DNA of 64,000 nucleotides from Algoriphagus sp. AGSA1 (GTDB lineage Bacteria; Bacteroidota; Bacteroidia; Cytophagales; Cyclobacteriaceae), in contig NZ_JAJUWR010000025.1 in assembly GCF_021390545.1 (NCBI RefSeq), positions 30,376-94,375 on the forward strand. The letters are read 5' to 3'. The translations under genes were made by a program, and so were the position numbers. Below the pieces are notes generated by a model. It searched no databases and was not told where the DNA came from. It worked only from the letters and a program-made list of their open reading frames with translations. Shown here one piece after another: positions 1-8,800 of this stretch; positions within the stretch are counted from its first letter, which is position 1; each line of letters opens with the position of its first letter.

Positions 1-584
1 CGGATTTTATGCTCCTTCACTGCTTTGAGCAAAGTACCTGTCTTGAAGGAAAGATCAAATCGTTCCAAACCAAATAACTCCTTCATCATTTTGGCCTGAT
101 CAAGCGGTTTTTGATCAATAAACTCCCGGAATTTACCTTGTGGGATAATCACGGTTTGCTTGAAGTGCTCCTTTCGCATGCCCACGATCTCTTCAGCACG
201 AGCCTTTATAGGTTCCCATTTACCATCCATTTTTTCATAGAAAGTATGCTCCGCAGGTCTGATGTCGTCAAAATTCTTGGTGTTTCTTTTGGCACAATAC
301 CGGGCCAGATATGACTTTGCATTATTCTTTCCAGAGCTGAATTCGAAGTTCAACAGCAACTGATCACTTTGGAGATTCAGCATACTGTTCTTTTCCCCTC
401 GATCTGAAAGCCGCTCGGTACTTCCATAGAGCGCCAGGAGAATCCCTTCCAAAATCGATGACTTTCCGCTTCCCACAGCTCCAAAAATCCCGAACAGTCC
501 CGCTGCTGTGAGCTTATCAAATTCTATTGTCTGCTTTTCTTTGTAGGAGTACAATCCCTGAATGCCAAGTTTGATAGGAATCAT
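1..584 (-). CDS. sbcC: Exonuclease SbcC, N-terminal part (cut by window edge)
   Basis: ATPase subunit of the SbcCD (Mre11-Rad50-like) nuclease, which opens and trims DNA hairpins and ends in the cytoplasm. Only about the first 194 residues lie in the window; the rest continues past position 1. The protein starts MIPIKLGIQGL, followed by a Walker A motif (GAVGSGKSS, about residues 36-44) in the usual SMC/Rad50 N-terminal position. The start codon at 584-582 overlaps the sbcD stop codon as ATGA, so the two genes are translationally coupled and sbcD is upstream. Walker B, the coiled coils and the zinc hook are outside the window. Confidence 0.9.
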   Translation of the reverse strand, partial: MIPIKLGIQGLYSYKEKQTIEFDKLTAAGLFGIFGAVGSGKSSILEGILLALYGSTERLSDRGEKNSMLNLQSDQLLLNFEFSSGKNNAKSYLARYCAKRNTKNFDDIRPAEHTFYEKMDGKWEPIKARAEEIVGMRKEHFKQTVIIPQGKFREFIDQKPLDQAKMMKELFGLERFDLSFKTGTLLKAVKEHKI

Positions 585-1810
585 GTTTCGTCGTTTTGGC
601 TGATGACTTCTTTGAAAACCGTGAGTAATTCCTCATTTGGTTCTTGGCCTTTGTCACTTTTATAGAACAGCTTGAAGAGACTTTCCATGTCCTTGCCCAG
701 GTCTTCTACCTGTAAACTTTGATTTTCACGCCCTATAGGGTTTTTGATCTGAGGGATCAAATTGACTATGCCATCGTGAGCTTTCATGATGGCTTTTCGG
801 GTTGCTGCCTCAATAGAGGTTTCGGTGATATAAGTCAGCTCTACAAAGCAATACCGATTCTCTTCAAGCCAAGCTAGGGTGTCTGGGAGATTGTCAAAGG
901 TCTTGCGGTTAAGCGGTCTGCCTTCTTTCAGTCCGATTGGATTATAATTCACAGCTTTCCCTGGCTCTGCTTCGATGATGACTATTCGCTTTTCCTGATC
1001 CGCTTCACTGAAAGAGTAGGCTAGTGGTGAACTGGAATAGACAACAGGACAATGCTCATGTCCTACCGAATGGTAACGATGTAGGTGACCCAGAGCCGCA
1101 TATTGAACCTGGGAAGGGATATTTCTTGTGAAAAGCGCCTGGGTTCCACCTACATGCAGAATAGGTCGCTCGGATTCTGGTTCCGCCTCAGGTTTTTCCC
1201 CTTCCTTCATAAAGAAAAAGTGTCCTGCAAAGAGATTTACTCCCTGCACATCACAATACTGATCCGCGATTTTCCTCCAGTTATCTTCCATCAGCGTGCG
1301 GAATTCCTGTTCCCGATCCCCTTCGCCTAAGTAGGTTTTCATAGAAACTTCATTGGCGTATGGAGCCAAAATAATCCGGATTGGAAAACCAATGTGAGGT
1401 AGTTTCATCTCCACAAAGCCTGTAGTAGCCTGTGTGATTTCTATTCCGTTATCCAGCTTTCCTACTGGGATGACAGTATCGTATTTCCCATAGAAAAATA
1501 TGCCCATTTCCCTGGCCAGGGGATCCGGAGCTTCTACAAATTGTGTACTGTCATGATTTCCTGATATCGCTACAATCGGCCGCTTACCTCCGTTGGTGAG
1601 CCTGCGAAGCGACTTATAGAGCAACTCTACAGCTTCATGGCTTGGATTGAAGGTGTCAAAAATATCACCAGCCAAGATAATCAGATCGACCTCTTCCCGG
1701 TCGGCTATTTCTCTGATTTCTTCCAAAACCAGCTTTTGCTCTTGCAGTCTGGAATATTCCTGAAGTCTTTTTCCCAGATGCCAATCTGCTGTATGGAGAA
1801 TTTTGATCAT
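581..1810 (-). CDS. sbcD: Exonuclease SbcD (Mre11-like nuclease subunit)
   Basis: Metal-dependent nuclease subunit of SbcCD, 409 aa, close to the usual size for the family. All calcineurin-like phosphoesterase motifs are visible: TADWHLG near residue 7, GDIFD near 48, GNHDS near 84, GHFFF in the middle and LGHLHR near residue 240. These ligate the two manganese ions in the family. The C-terminal third is the capping domain. It is the first gene of the sbcD-sbcC pair, with a 4-nt overlap with sbcC. Nothing is odd about it; the call rests on motifs plus synteny. Confidence 0.95.
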   Translation of the reverse strand: MIKILHTADWHLGKRLQEYSRLQEQKLVLEEIREIADREEVDLIILAGDIFDTFNPSHEAVELLYKSLRRLTNGGKRPIVAISGNHDSTQFVEAPDPLAREMGIFFYGKYDTVIPVGKLDNGIEITQATTGFVEMKLPHIGFPIRIILAPYANEVSMKTYLGEGDREQEFRTLMEDNWRKIADQYCDVQGVNLFAGHFFFMKEGEKPEAEPESERPILHVGGTQALFTRNIPSQVQYAALGHLHRYHSVGHEHCPVVYSSSPLAYSFSEADQEKRIVIIEAEPGKAVNYNPIGLKEGRPLNRKTFDNLPDTLAWLEENRYCFVELTYITETSIEAATRKAIMKAHDGIVNLIPQIKNPIGRENQSLQVEDLGKDMESLFKLFYKSDKGQEPNEELLTVFKEVISQNDET

Positions 1811-1851
1811 GTGTGGTCTAAAAACGTATGAAAAACTAAATTACTCTAACG

Positions 1852-1885
1852 AATGACTTGCTGCAAGTCATTTGACGCAAATGAC
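1852..1885. promoter_or_regulatory. Nested inverted repeats upstream of the rlpA-like relic
   Basis: Two overlapping perfect inverted repeats: AATGACTTGC-T-GCAAGTCATT (1852-1872) and GTCATTTG-ACG-CAAATGAC (1867-1885), about 50 bp before the ATG of the relic. The intact rlpA-like gene has GTCATTT-CCTAT-AAATGAC (4135-4153) at the matching place. Arms are kept while the loop differs, which suggests an operator or RNA hairpin. Function is inferred. Confidence 0.5.
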
Positions 1886-1951
1886 ATTAATTGGCATCTT
1901 TATTGAAAAGCCAGACAATAATCCGTGAGATTTTATGTGGAATTGGTTTCT
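1879..1951 (+). repeat. 73-bp direct repeat, copy 1 (leader and start of rlpA-like gene)
   Basis: Identical over 73 bp to 4147-4219, covering the leader, the ATG and the first codons of the rlpA-like gene. Similarity continues imperfectly on both sides, marking a segmental duplication whose coding part has decayed here. Confidence 0.93.
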
Positions 1952-2200
1952 TACTTTTAGTCGCGTCGCTGATGTCGGAGTAGGCTCAGCCTGAATTGCC
2001 TCCGGATGTCTGACTTACCCAAGAGGGGAGAGCCAATTTTTATGATGATGTATTCCAACTTTAGCAGTACCAAAAGGAGGTGCTCATGGGAATACTAATG
2101 AGAACAAGAATAGTCGTTATTTACATTTTGATGGTGAGATGGGGACACAGTTTCAGATGTGAATCAATGAATAGTCACTTCCTCTTACCTGATGTAGGCT
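1935..2200 (+). pseudogene. Decayed copy of the rlpA-like gene
   Basis: Starts with the same MWNWFL leader as the intact gene at 4203, then diverges. In the first frame the text matches the N-terminus of the intact protein (…PELPPDV…TQEGRANFYDD against …PPLPPDALLIQEGTASFYGR) but is broken by in-frame stops near 1981 and later. Around 2150-2190 a stretch resembles the DNA for the VWVRINDRLP motif of the intact copy; the AAH-TLP motif region between them seems deleted. The right edge is approximate. The reading comes from alignment by eye to 4203-4697. Confidence 0.75.
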
Positions 2201-2473
2201 GGTTTGGGGTTAGTGGTGCGAAGTGTAGATTACTACATGGTGAAACTTGAGTGATTTAAGTTTTTTACTTCAATAAACGGTAAAAATTTTACATATTGAT
2301 AATCAAATGGCTGCATTTTATTTGTAAATTTTCAAACCAATCATTTTTTTCCTTATGTTTTTTTTAAAATTTAAAACGAAAGATTAAGATTGGTGCCAAG
2401 TTCTTGAATTTTTCAAAATCAATTAATTTTAACTTGCTCTTTGTTTTTTGCTTGGGGCACAAACGACAAAAAA
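2200..2473. other. AT-rich intergenic stretch, no gene seen
   Basis: Very AT-rich, without a recognisable open frame. It separates the rlpA relic from the two small exported peptides and presumably holds their promoter, but no clear TTG-N19-21-TAnnTTTG element was found. Confidence 0.5.
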
Positions 2474-2683
2474 ATGAAAAAGATGTTTTTGCGAATTAGT
2501 GCGGTTGGGCTGATGCTGATTGGGATTAATTTTACAAGTTCGACGTATGCTGGAGAAGAACTTCATGTATGCCCAGGTAGTGGAGAGTCATGCGAAGCGA
2601 CTATCACATTTGAAGGTAAGGATGTGAAAGTTTCTTCATTCAAAACAAAAGGTAGTGGAACTATTGTTGTAATAGCTCCATAA
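2474..2683 (+). CDS. Small exported peptide with Cys motif (copy 1)
   Basis: A 69-aa protein of unknown function. An upstream ATG at 2441 would add 11 residues, but the start at 2474 (MKKMFLRISAVG) gives a standard signal peptide: basic N-end, hydrophobic core of about 15 residues, and likely cleavage after TYA. The mature part is about 45 residues with only two cysteines, in the motif C-P-G-S-G-E-S-C, followed by a beta-rich tail ending in TIVVIAP. The next gene is a diverged paralogue with the same layout. The pair resembles in style the NVEALA-type small exported peptides found near beta-propeller lipoproteins in other Bacteroidota, but the NVEALA signature is absent. Confidence 0.7.
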   Translation: MKKMFLRISAVGLMLIGINFTSSTYAGEELHVCPGSGESCEATITFEGKDVKVSSFKTKGSGTIVVIAP

Positions 2684-2693
2684 GATTAGATAT

Positions 2694-2909
2694 ATGAAAA
2701 GTCTAAAATATTATTGGAGTACTGGGAGTAAAATTGTGATTGTCTCATTTATTTTAGGTATCTCAGTACTTGCGCCATCTAAGTCAGTTGCCACAGAAGA
2801 TTACGTTCTATGTGAAGGCAGAGGTGAACGATGTAGAGTTTGGGTAAACGGAATCCCAGTTTCTTTTGTCAAAGGAAAAGATAGCTCTGCTATTGTTATT
2901 TCATTATAA
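2694..2909 (+). CDS. Small exported peptide with Cys motif (copy 2)
   Basis: A 71-aa paralogue of the preceding gene, 10 bp downstream and likely co-transcribed. It has a signal peptide (hydrophobic core IVIVSFILGISVLAP) and a mature part containing C-E-G-R-G-E-R-C. This aligns with C-P-G-S-G-E-S-C of copy 1, so the shared pattern is C-x-G-x-G-E-x-C. Both end in a short hydrophobic strand (AIVISL against TIVVIAP). The conserved Cys spacing could form a disulfide in the periplasm or outside the cell. No function can be assigned. A strong hairpin follows, then the beta-propeller lipoprotein gene. Confidence 0.7.
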   Translation: MKSLKYYWSTGSKIVIVSFILGISVLAPSKSVATEDYVLCEGRGERCRVWVNGIPVSFVKGKDSSAIVISL

Positions 2910-2918
2910 TTTTAACCT

Positions 2919-2948
2919 GACCATCAAATCCATTTTGATTTGATGGTC
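2919..2948 (+). terminator. 12-bp hairpin between peptide gene and propeller gene
   Basis: Perfect stem GACCATCAAATC / GATTTGATGGTC with a 6-nt loop, followed by TTTGTTTT. It looks like an intrinsic terminator for the peptide pair, yet ends only 11 nt before the ATG at 2960, so it could also act as an attenuator. Confidence 0.75.
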
Positions 2949-2959
2949 TTTGTTTTGAG

Positions 2960-4036
2960 ATGAACAAAATTAATGTACATATAATTGCCTTTTTTGTCAG
3001 TTTGCTTTTCTCTTGCAGTGGAGATAAAAGGAATGAAACAGATCGGATTATACAAAATTTAGGAGAGGAAATTAAAAATAGGGTTTTTCACGAAAATATA
3101 ATCACACGGATTGGAGATTTTGCTTATGATGGTAAAGCATTTTTGATATCTGCAAGTAAGGATTCTATATGGTTGGTCGATAATTACCTAAACAAGGTAA
3201 TAGTTCTTGATTCCACTTTATCATTCCTTAATGATTTCATAAATAAAGGAGAAGGTCCAAATGAACATGTTGGATTGAAAAGAGTGTTTTTTGAGTCAAA
3301 CAATGAATATTCTACTTTTGACTTCTCTCAGCAGCTATTCAGAAAATTTGATTCTTCTGATTCACTTTTGTTATTCAATAAATTTGATGGAGATAATTGG
3401 GTGAATGATATGGTTCAGCTTACTGTCGATACCTATTTATTTGCTGAGGCGTCCGATGATCAATATAGGTTTTTAGTCAAAAATTTTGTTCGGGACTCTG
3501 TAATTAGAGAATACCAAATAGTAGATCTTTTGGACTCTTTCCTTTCTGATCGAGAATTGCAATCTATACCATACGACAAGAACTTGATTTTTGAGGGGTA
3601 TTTTTCAGCAGGTTCCGGAAATTATGTGGTATATACGTGCAATAAGGCGGGTTATGCATTTGTTTTTGACAAGACTGGAGGGTTTGTAAATGCGTTTCAA
3701 ACCATAGATAAACTTCCTATACCGAGTTTTGTTAAGAAGGAAATTAGTCCTGGTTATTTGGTTCATGAAGTTAGTCCTGATTTGAGAGGTAATTTTAGTA
3801 GAGCAATTAGTAATGGGAAAGTTTACGTTCTTTCCAATGTTTTAGAGCCTTCTTATGGCGGAGAAAGGCCAATAGATGTATATTCGGCAAGTAATGGGAA
3901 ATACCAATATTCTTTTTTAGTCCCCAACTTGGAAGATGGTCAGGGATCAAATGAAATAACAGTCTTTGGAGGAAGTTTATTTTTATTATACGAAAACTCT
4001 ACAGTTGTTAAATATTCTTTGCATTCCGATTTTTGA
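2960..4036 (+). CDS. 6-bladed beta-propeller lipoprotein
   Basis: A 358-aa lipoprotein: the signal peptide ends in the lipobox LLFSC, so the mature protein is probably anchored in a membrane. The body has the repeated W/V-D-N-blade pattern of the Bacteroidota 6-bladed beta-propeller family (PF17170/BF3164-like). The diagnostic G-E-G-P-N-E segment is near residue 97, as in two other lipoproteins in this window. The role of these proteins is not established; many sit beside small exported peptides or TlpA-like proteins, and here the two Cys-motif peptides lie directly upstream. Codon use is AT-rich compared with neighbours. Confidence 0.8.
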   Translation: MNKINVHIIAFFVSLLFSCSGDKRNETDRIIQNLGEEIKNRVFHENIITRIGDFAYDGKAFLISASKDSIWLVDNYLNKVIVLDSTLSFLNDFINKGEGPNEHVGLKRVFFESNNEYSTFDFSQQLFRKFDSSDSLLLFNKFDGDNWVNDMVQLTVDTYLFAEASDDQYRFLVKNFVRDSVIREYQIVDLLDSFLSDRELQSIPYDKNLIFEGYFSAGSGNYVVYTCNKAGYAFVFDKTGGFVNAFQTIDKLPIPSFVKKEISPGYLVHEVSPDLRGNFSRAISNGKVYVLSNVLEPSYGGERPIDVYSASNGKYQYSFLVPNLEDGQGSNEITVFGGSLFLLYENSTVVKYSLHSDF

Positions 4037-4134
4037 TTTTGAATATTCAATAATTTTCAAAAAAGCAATCAGTTACTGATTTAATTTTAATGATTTTTTC
4101 AAATCAAGTAATCTGCCTTATAGCCTAACCGTAA

Positions 4135-4153
4135 GTCATTTCCTATAAATGAC
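4135..4153. promoter_or_regulatory. Inverted repeat upstream of rlpA-like gene
   Basis: GTCATTT-CCTAT-AAATGAC, about 50 bp before the ATG at 4203. The same arms with another loop precede the decayed copy at 1867-1885, which points to a conserved operator or leader hairpin. Confidence 0.5.
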
Positions 4154-4219
4154 ATTAATTGGCATCTTTATTGAAAAGCCAGACAATAATCCGTGAGATT
4201 TTATGTGGAATTGGTTTCT
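4147..4219 (+). repeat. 73-bp direct repeat, copy 2
   Basis: Identical to 1879-1951. It spans the leader and first codons of the intact rlpA-like gene. Confidence 0.93.
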
Positions 4220-4697
4220 GATATTGATAGCAGCGATGTCCGCTGACGCTGAGCGGCCACCCCTGCCACCTGATGCATTGTTGATACAGGAAGGAACGGC
4301 TAGCTTTTATGGCAGGAGATTCCATCTGAAGCGAACTTCCAACGGTGAGATTTTCCATATGGATAGTTTAACTGCTGCGCACAAGACACTGCCATTTAAT
4401 ACCAAGGTAAAGGTGACTCGTATTGATACCGGAGAATCGGTGTGGGTACGGATCAACGATAGGCTCCCGAGAAATTCCAAAAGGATTATAGATCTTTCCC
4501 GCAAAGCAGGAACTCAGCTGGGGATTCTTCACGATGGGATAACCATCGTGAGTATAGAGGTAGAAACTCCCTCAGAGATTAACCGCCTAATTGAGTATTT
4601 CGGGGAAGACCCGCCTGCATCCCTGAGGTTAAGGCCAGTGGAAGAGGCCATTAGCCCGCCAACACCGAGAATTGACACGTCAATCTCATTTTTTTAG
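4203..4697 (+). CDS. rlpA: RlpA-like double-psi beta-barrel protein
   Basis: A 164-aa protein with the double-psi beta-barrel of RlpA, a lytic transglycosylase family acting on denuded glycan strands in the periplasm. Visible motifs: G-T-A-S-F-Y-G near residue 31, T-S-N-G, A-A-H-K-T-L-P-F near 59, VWVRINDRLP near 80 and IDLSRKAG near 98. The SPOR domain of larger RlpA proteins is missing. The first residues (MWNWFLILIAAMSADA) form a short, weak signal peptide. A broken copy of the gene lies 2.3 kb upstream. Enzymatic activity is inferred; short homologues may only bind glycan. Confidence 0.85.
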   Translation: MWNWFLILIAAMSADAERPPLPPDALLIQEGTASFYGRRFHLKRTSNGEIFHMDSLTAAHKTLPFNTKVKVTRIDTGESVWVRINDRLPRNSKRIIDLSRKAGTQLGILHDGITIVSIEVETPSEINRLIEYFGEDPPASLRLRPVEEAISPPTPRIDTSISFF

Positions 4698-4778
4698 AAT
4701 CATTAACATCGTTTACATACTAAATATTTTGACATTGAATAATTAGTTAGTTTCTTAAGACTTGAAACTACTATTTCA

Positions 4779-5849
4779 ATGAAAAACTCTACTCTCTTAC
4801 TTTTCGGTTTTTTGATTGCTCTATTTTCCTCCTGCCAGGAAGATAAGGAAAAGGTCGAAGAAGCTCCCAAAGAATCATTTCGAAATGAAGTTGCCGCCAC
4901 TGAGGTGAATACGGCAAAGGCAGAGCGAAAAAGCTTTGATTATCTGATCGATGCCACCGGTAAACTCGAGGCAGGTGCGGAAGTGATGACTGTAATAGAA
5001 CAGGCAGGTTATCTTCAAGAAGTAAATGTCCAGGAAGGTCAATATGTGCAAAAAGGAGATGTGATAGCAGTCCTGGATCCTGCAGAGCCTGAACTGAGAC
5101 TGGAAAAGGCCAAGATTTCGCTGAGAAACGCAAATGCGCTTTATGAGTCCGCCAAGTTTGGCTTTCCGGAATTATTTGCCTCGGATAGTGTGGAACAGCA
5201 AGGCATCGTAGAAGAACAGCTTAAAGCTAAGAATGGGGTTTTTATGAGTGAAGTGGAACTCAAAGAAGCTCAGTTGGCTTTTGAACGGACGGTGGTCAAG
5301 GCTCCGATATCCGGGAAAGTAGCAGATCTTAAACATAGAGCGGGGGCTTTGGTAGGCGCTAATACAGAATTATGTGAGATACTCTCTACAAATGAGTTCA
5401 TACTTAAGGTGAAAGTCTTGGAGTCGGACATCAACCTTATTTCCATCAATCAAAAAGCAGAGGTTTATCCCATATCAAATACACAAACCGCTCTTACTGG
5501 CAAAGTAACGGGCATCAATCCTAAAGTAGATGAAAGTGGTCTGGTGCAGGTGTCCATTACACTGGCTGCCAATAAGGATTTGCTCCCTGGGATGAATGCC
5601 AGGGCTATCATTCGCTCTCCACAAAACAACTCCTTGGTGGTACCTAAAGATGCGCTCGTGTATAGGTCGGGCAGAGCTGTGGTGTTCACCATAGAAAACA
5701 AGGAGTCTAAATGGAACTACGTAGAAGTGGGCAAGGATAATGGGAAGGAAGTTGAGATTCTTGATGGTATTGAGGAAAATAGCACGGTCATCACCTCGAA
5801 CAACCTCCAGCTTGCACACCAGGCACCAGTTCAAATCATAAAAGAATAA
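4779..5849 (+). CDS. RND efflux periplasmic adaptor lipoprotein
   Basis: Membrane-fusion protein linking an RND pump to an outer-membrane channel, 356 aa. The N-terminus is a lipoprotein signal (LFSSC). Then follow the first half of the biotinyl-lipoyl domain (VQEGQYVQKGDVIAVLD, near residues 87-103), a short alpha-hairpin, the second lipoyl half (VVKAPISGKVADL), the beta-barrel, and the membrane-proximal domain (LLPGMNARAII, LVVPKDALV). It is the first gene of a three-gene operon, 3 bp before the permease. No outer-membrane channel gene is adjacent. Confidence 0.9.
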   Translation: MKNSTLLLFGFLIALFSSCQEDKEKVEEAPKESFRNEVAATEVNTAKAERKSFDYLIDATGKLEAGAEVMTVIEQAGYLQEVNVQEGQYVQKGDVIAVLDPAEPELRLEKAKISLRNANALYESAKFGFPELFASDSVEQQGIVEEQLKAKNGVFMSEVELKEAQLAFERTVVKAPISGKVADLKHRAGALVGANTELCEILSTNEFILKVKVLESDINLISINQKAEVYPISNTQTALTGKVTGINPKVDESGLVQVSITLAANKDLLPGMNARAIIRSPQNNSLVVPKDALVYRSGRAVVFTIENKESKWNYVEVGKDNGKEVEILDGIEENSTVITSNNLQLAHQAPVQIIKE

Positions 5850-5852
5850 GCC

Positions 5853-8800
5853 ATGGTTAGATTTTTACTGGCCCGGCCGATTGCAGTTTTTATGACTTTT
5901 ATGGCGTTGATGGTATTTTCCTTCATCGTACTGCGAACACTCCCTATTTCTCTTTTGCCTCCCATCGACGTGCCGCAGATTGTGGTGAAGGTCAATTATC
6001 CCAACGCCTCTCCTGAAGCTATCGAACAAAATGTGTTGAGCCGGATCAGAGAGGGGTTGATTACCTTGAATGGCTTGGAAGAGATGGATTCCAAGGCAGG
6101 GTCGGAAGTAGGGACAATTTGGCTCACATTCGATTATAGTACCAAGATGGAGCTTGCCTATATAGATGTCAACGAAAAAATAGACAGGCTGACCAATTCG
6201 CTTCCGGAGGATCTGTCACGTCCAGAGGTGATCCGGATCAATACCTCCGATATACCCGTGGTCCGAGTTCAAGTGGTGCCCAAGGAAGGAATAGATGAAA
6301 TAGAGGTCAGCTTGTTGGCAGAGAATGTCCTTAAAAAAAGGATAGAGCAATTACCTGGGGTCTCACTGGTGGATATCAATGGTAAAAAAGATAGGATAAT
6401 CACCGTAAAACCAAGGGAAGAGGCACTGTCCGCACTAGGAATGACGCAGGAAAACGTGATCTCTGCCATAAAATCAGGGAATCAGGATCTTCCGGGGATC
6501 TCTGTCAAAGATGGTCAGTTCCGTTATTATTTACGTCTGGCTACCCGGGTGGATACGCCCAAGGATATTGAGAGTCTGCCTGTGGCAGCTTCCTCAGGAG
6601 TGATTATCCCGTTGGGCAAACTGGCCGAAGTCAGCTATGAGACACAGGAGACGTTGGGATATCATCTTTTCGGAACAGATGAAGGCTTGGTCATTACAGT
6701 TCACAAGCAGGCCTCGGCCAAAATGAATGAACTGATCCCTGAGCTGAAAAAGTCGCTGGGATATTTTAAAGAAGATTATCCTCAGGTAGAATTCGAGTTG
6801 ACCCAAGATCAGTCCAATCTTCTCAATGCGGCTATTTCTAACCTGGAGACTTCCCTGCTATTTGGAGGTGTGTTTGCCTTTGCGGTGCTTTTCCTTTTTA
6901 TGAAAGATTACAGACTTCCACTGATAATCGGCGTAAGTTTGCCTTCTTCCTTATTGATCAGTTTCCTTGTTTTTTACTTTTTCGATTTGTCCATCAACAT
7001 CATTTCCCTGTCAGGTCTGGCACTGGGGATCGGGATGCTGATCGATAACGCCATCATTGTTTTGGATAATATTACCAGAAAACGTGAGAGTGGTTTGCCT
7101 CTTTTCGAAGCTTGTGTAGAAGGTGTGAACGAAGTGATGGGAGCATTGATCAGTTCAGTGCTTACTACCCTGGCGGTATTTGTACCTTTGGTTTTTCTGA
7201 GCGGGATTTCAGGAGCTTTGTTTTTTGATCAGGCAGTAGCGGTGACCGCTATTTTGTCAGTTTCCTTGGCTGTGGCATTTATTCTTCTGCCCATGCTCTA
7301 TTTGATTATGTTCTCCCGGAGCAAAAAACCTTATGATGAAGGTGAGGGATTGTTTTTCAGTAAAGTACTGGCTGGTTATGATTATCTGTATCACAAGGTG
7401 ATCAGCAATAGGAAATTGGCTATGCTGGGTTTTTTGTTGTTGATCCCGCTAGGTCTTGGCATCAGCTTGATCCTCGATACTACCGGCTTGCCCGAAATCG
7501 AAAAACTGGACGCGACACTGGATGTGGATTGGAGTGAGCCCATTTCGGCTACAGAAAACAAGCATAGGGTGTTGGCTCTTCTGAAAACTTTGGATGGGAA
7601 TTATACACAAGCTGAAGCAGATGTGGGAGTAAAGCAGTTTTTGCTTTTTGACGGTGAAAATTCCATCCAACAATCCTTGCTTTATTTTCTTTTTCCATCT
7701 GTGGAAGAAAAGCAGGCCGCAATCAACCAGTTGCAGGATTATTTGAAAAAGAATTACCCTGAAGCATCATTCATCTTGGGCGATGCGCCTAATGCATTTG
7801 ATCAGTTGTTCAATTCCAGTATGCCCTATTATGAAGTGAGATGGAAGGATCTGGAAGCAAAAGAACCGATACCGGAAGAAAAAATGGATCCATGGCTCAG
7901 TCAATTCCCAACCAGAGAGTGGGAGCGGGGTCCGGGATTGCAGAAAGAGGCCTCCGTGGTATTCACGCTTCGGGCGGACAAAATGGCTACCTATCAGATC
8001 CCCGTGGATGCTGTACAGACGCAGATTTCCAAACTCTTCGGAAGCTATACTATCACAGATATCAGGAGGTTTGGTGTGATTACTCCCATCCGGCTGAAGG
8101 AGACTAATGCTCGGTTTGAAAGTTTACTGCGCAATACAAGGTTATTTGCTTCTGATACTACTTCTTACATTTTGGGAGAATTTATAGACTATCAATACGA
8201 AGATCATTACAAATATGTGACAGCCGATAAGGGCGGGATTTATCAGTCTCTATTCGTCACCGCCGATAATCCTGATGAGGGATTACGGGATTATGTGCGG
8301 TGGGGGCAGGACAAGAATCTAGGAGTGACGGCCGTAGGACAGTATTTTAAAGATCGGGAAAATGTCCGTCAATTGATCGGGATACTGTTGATCTCGGTGT
8401 TGCTTCTTTACTTTATCCTGGCTGCGCAATTTGAGAGTTTTATCCAGCCTTTAATAGTAGTGTTTACGCTTCCTTTAGGAATCGGAGGGGCATTTTTAGT
8501 GCTGTTACTATGCGGAGCTACTTTGAACGTGATGTCTGCCATTGGTCTTGTAGTGATGCTGGGAATCATGGTGAATGATGCGATTTTGAAAATAGATACG
8601 ATTAACCGCCTGCGATCAAGCTATGTGGAGTCTGATTCTACTTCTGCTGCCGAAGCACTCGAAATGGCGCTGCATAGAGCAGGGCAGATACGTCTCAAGC
8701 CAATCTTGATGACATCTATTACGACGATTTTGGCATTGATTCCGATTGTATTTAGCAGCGGGTTGGGGGCAGATCTACAGCGTCCGTTGGTGTTTGCGGT

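Noticed and set aside
7841..8107. Alternative plus-strand frame in the first RND gene
   Set aside because: It is inside the intact permease frame, with random-looking composition.
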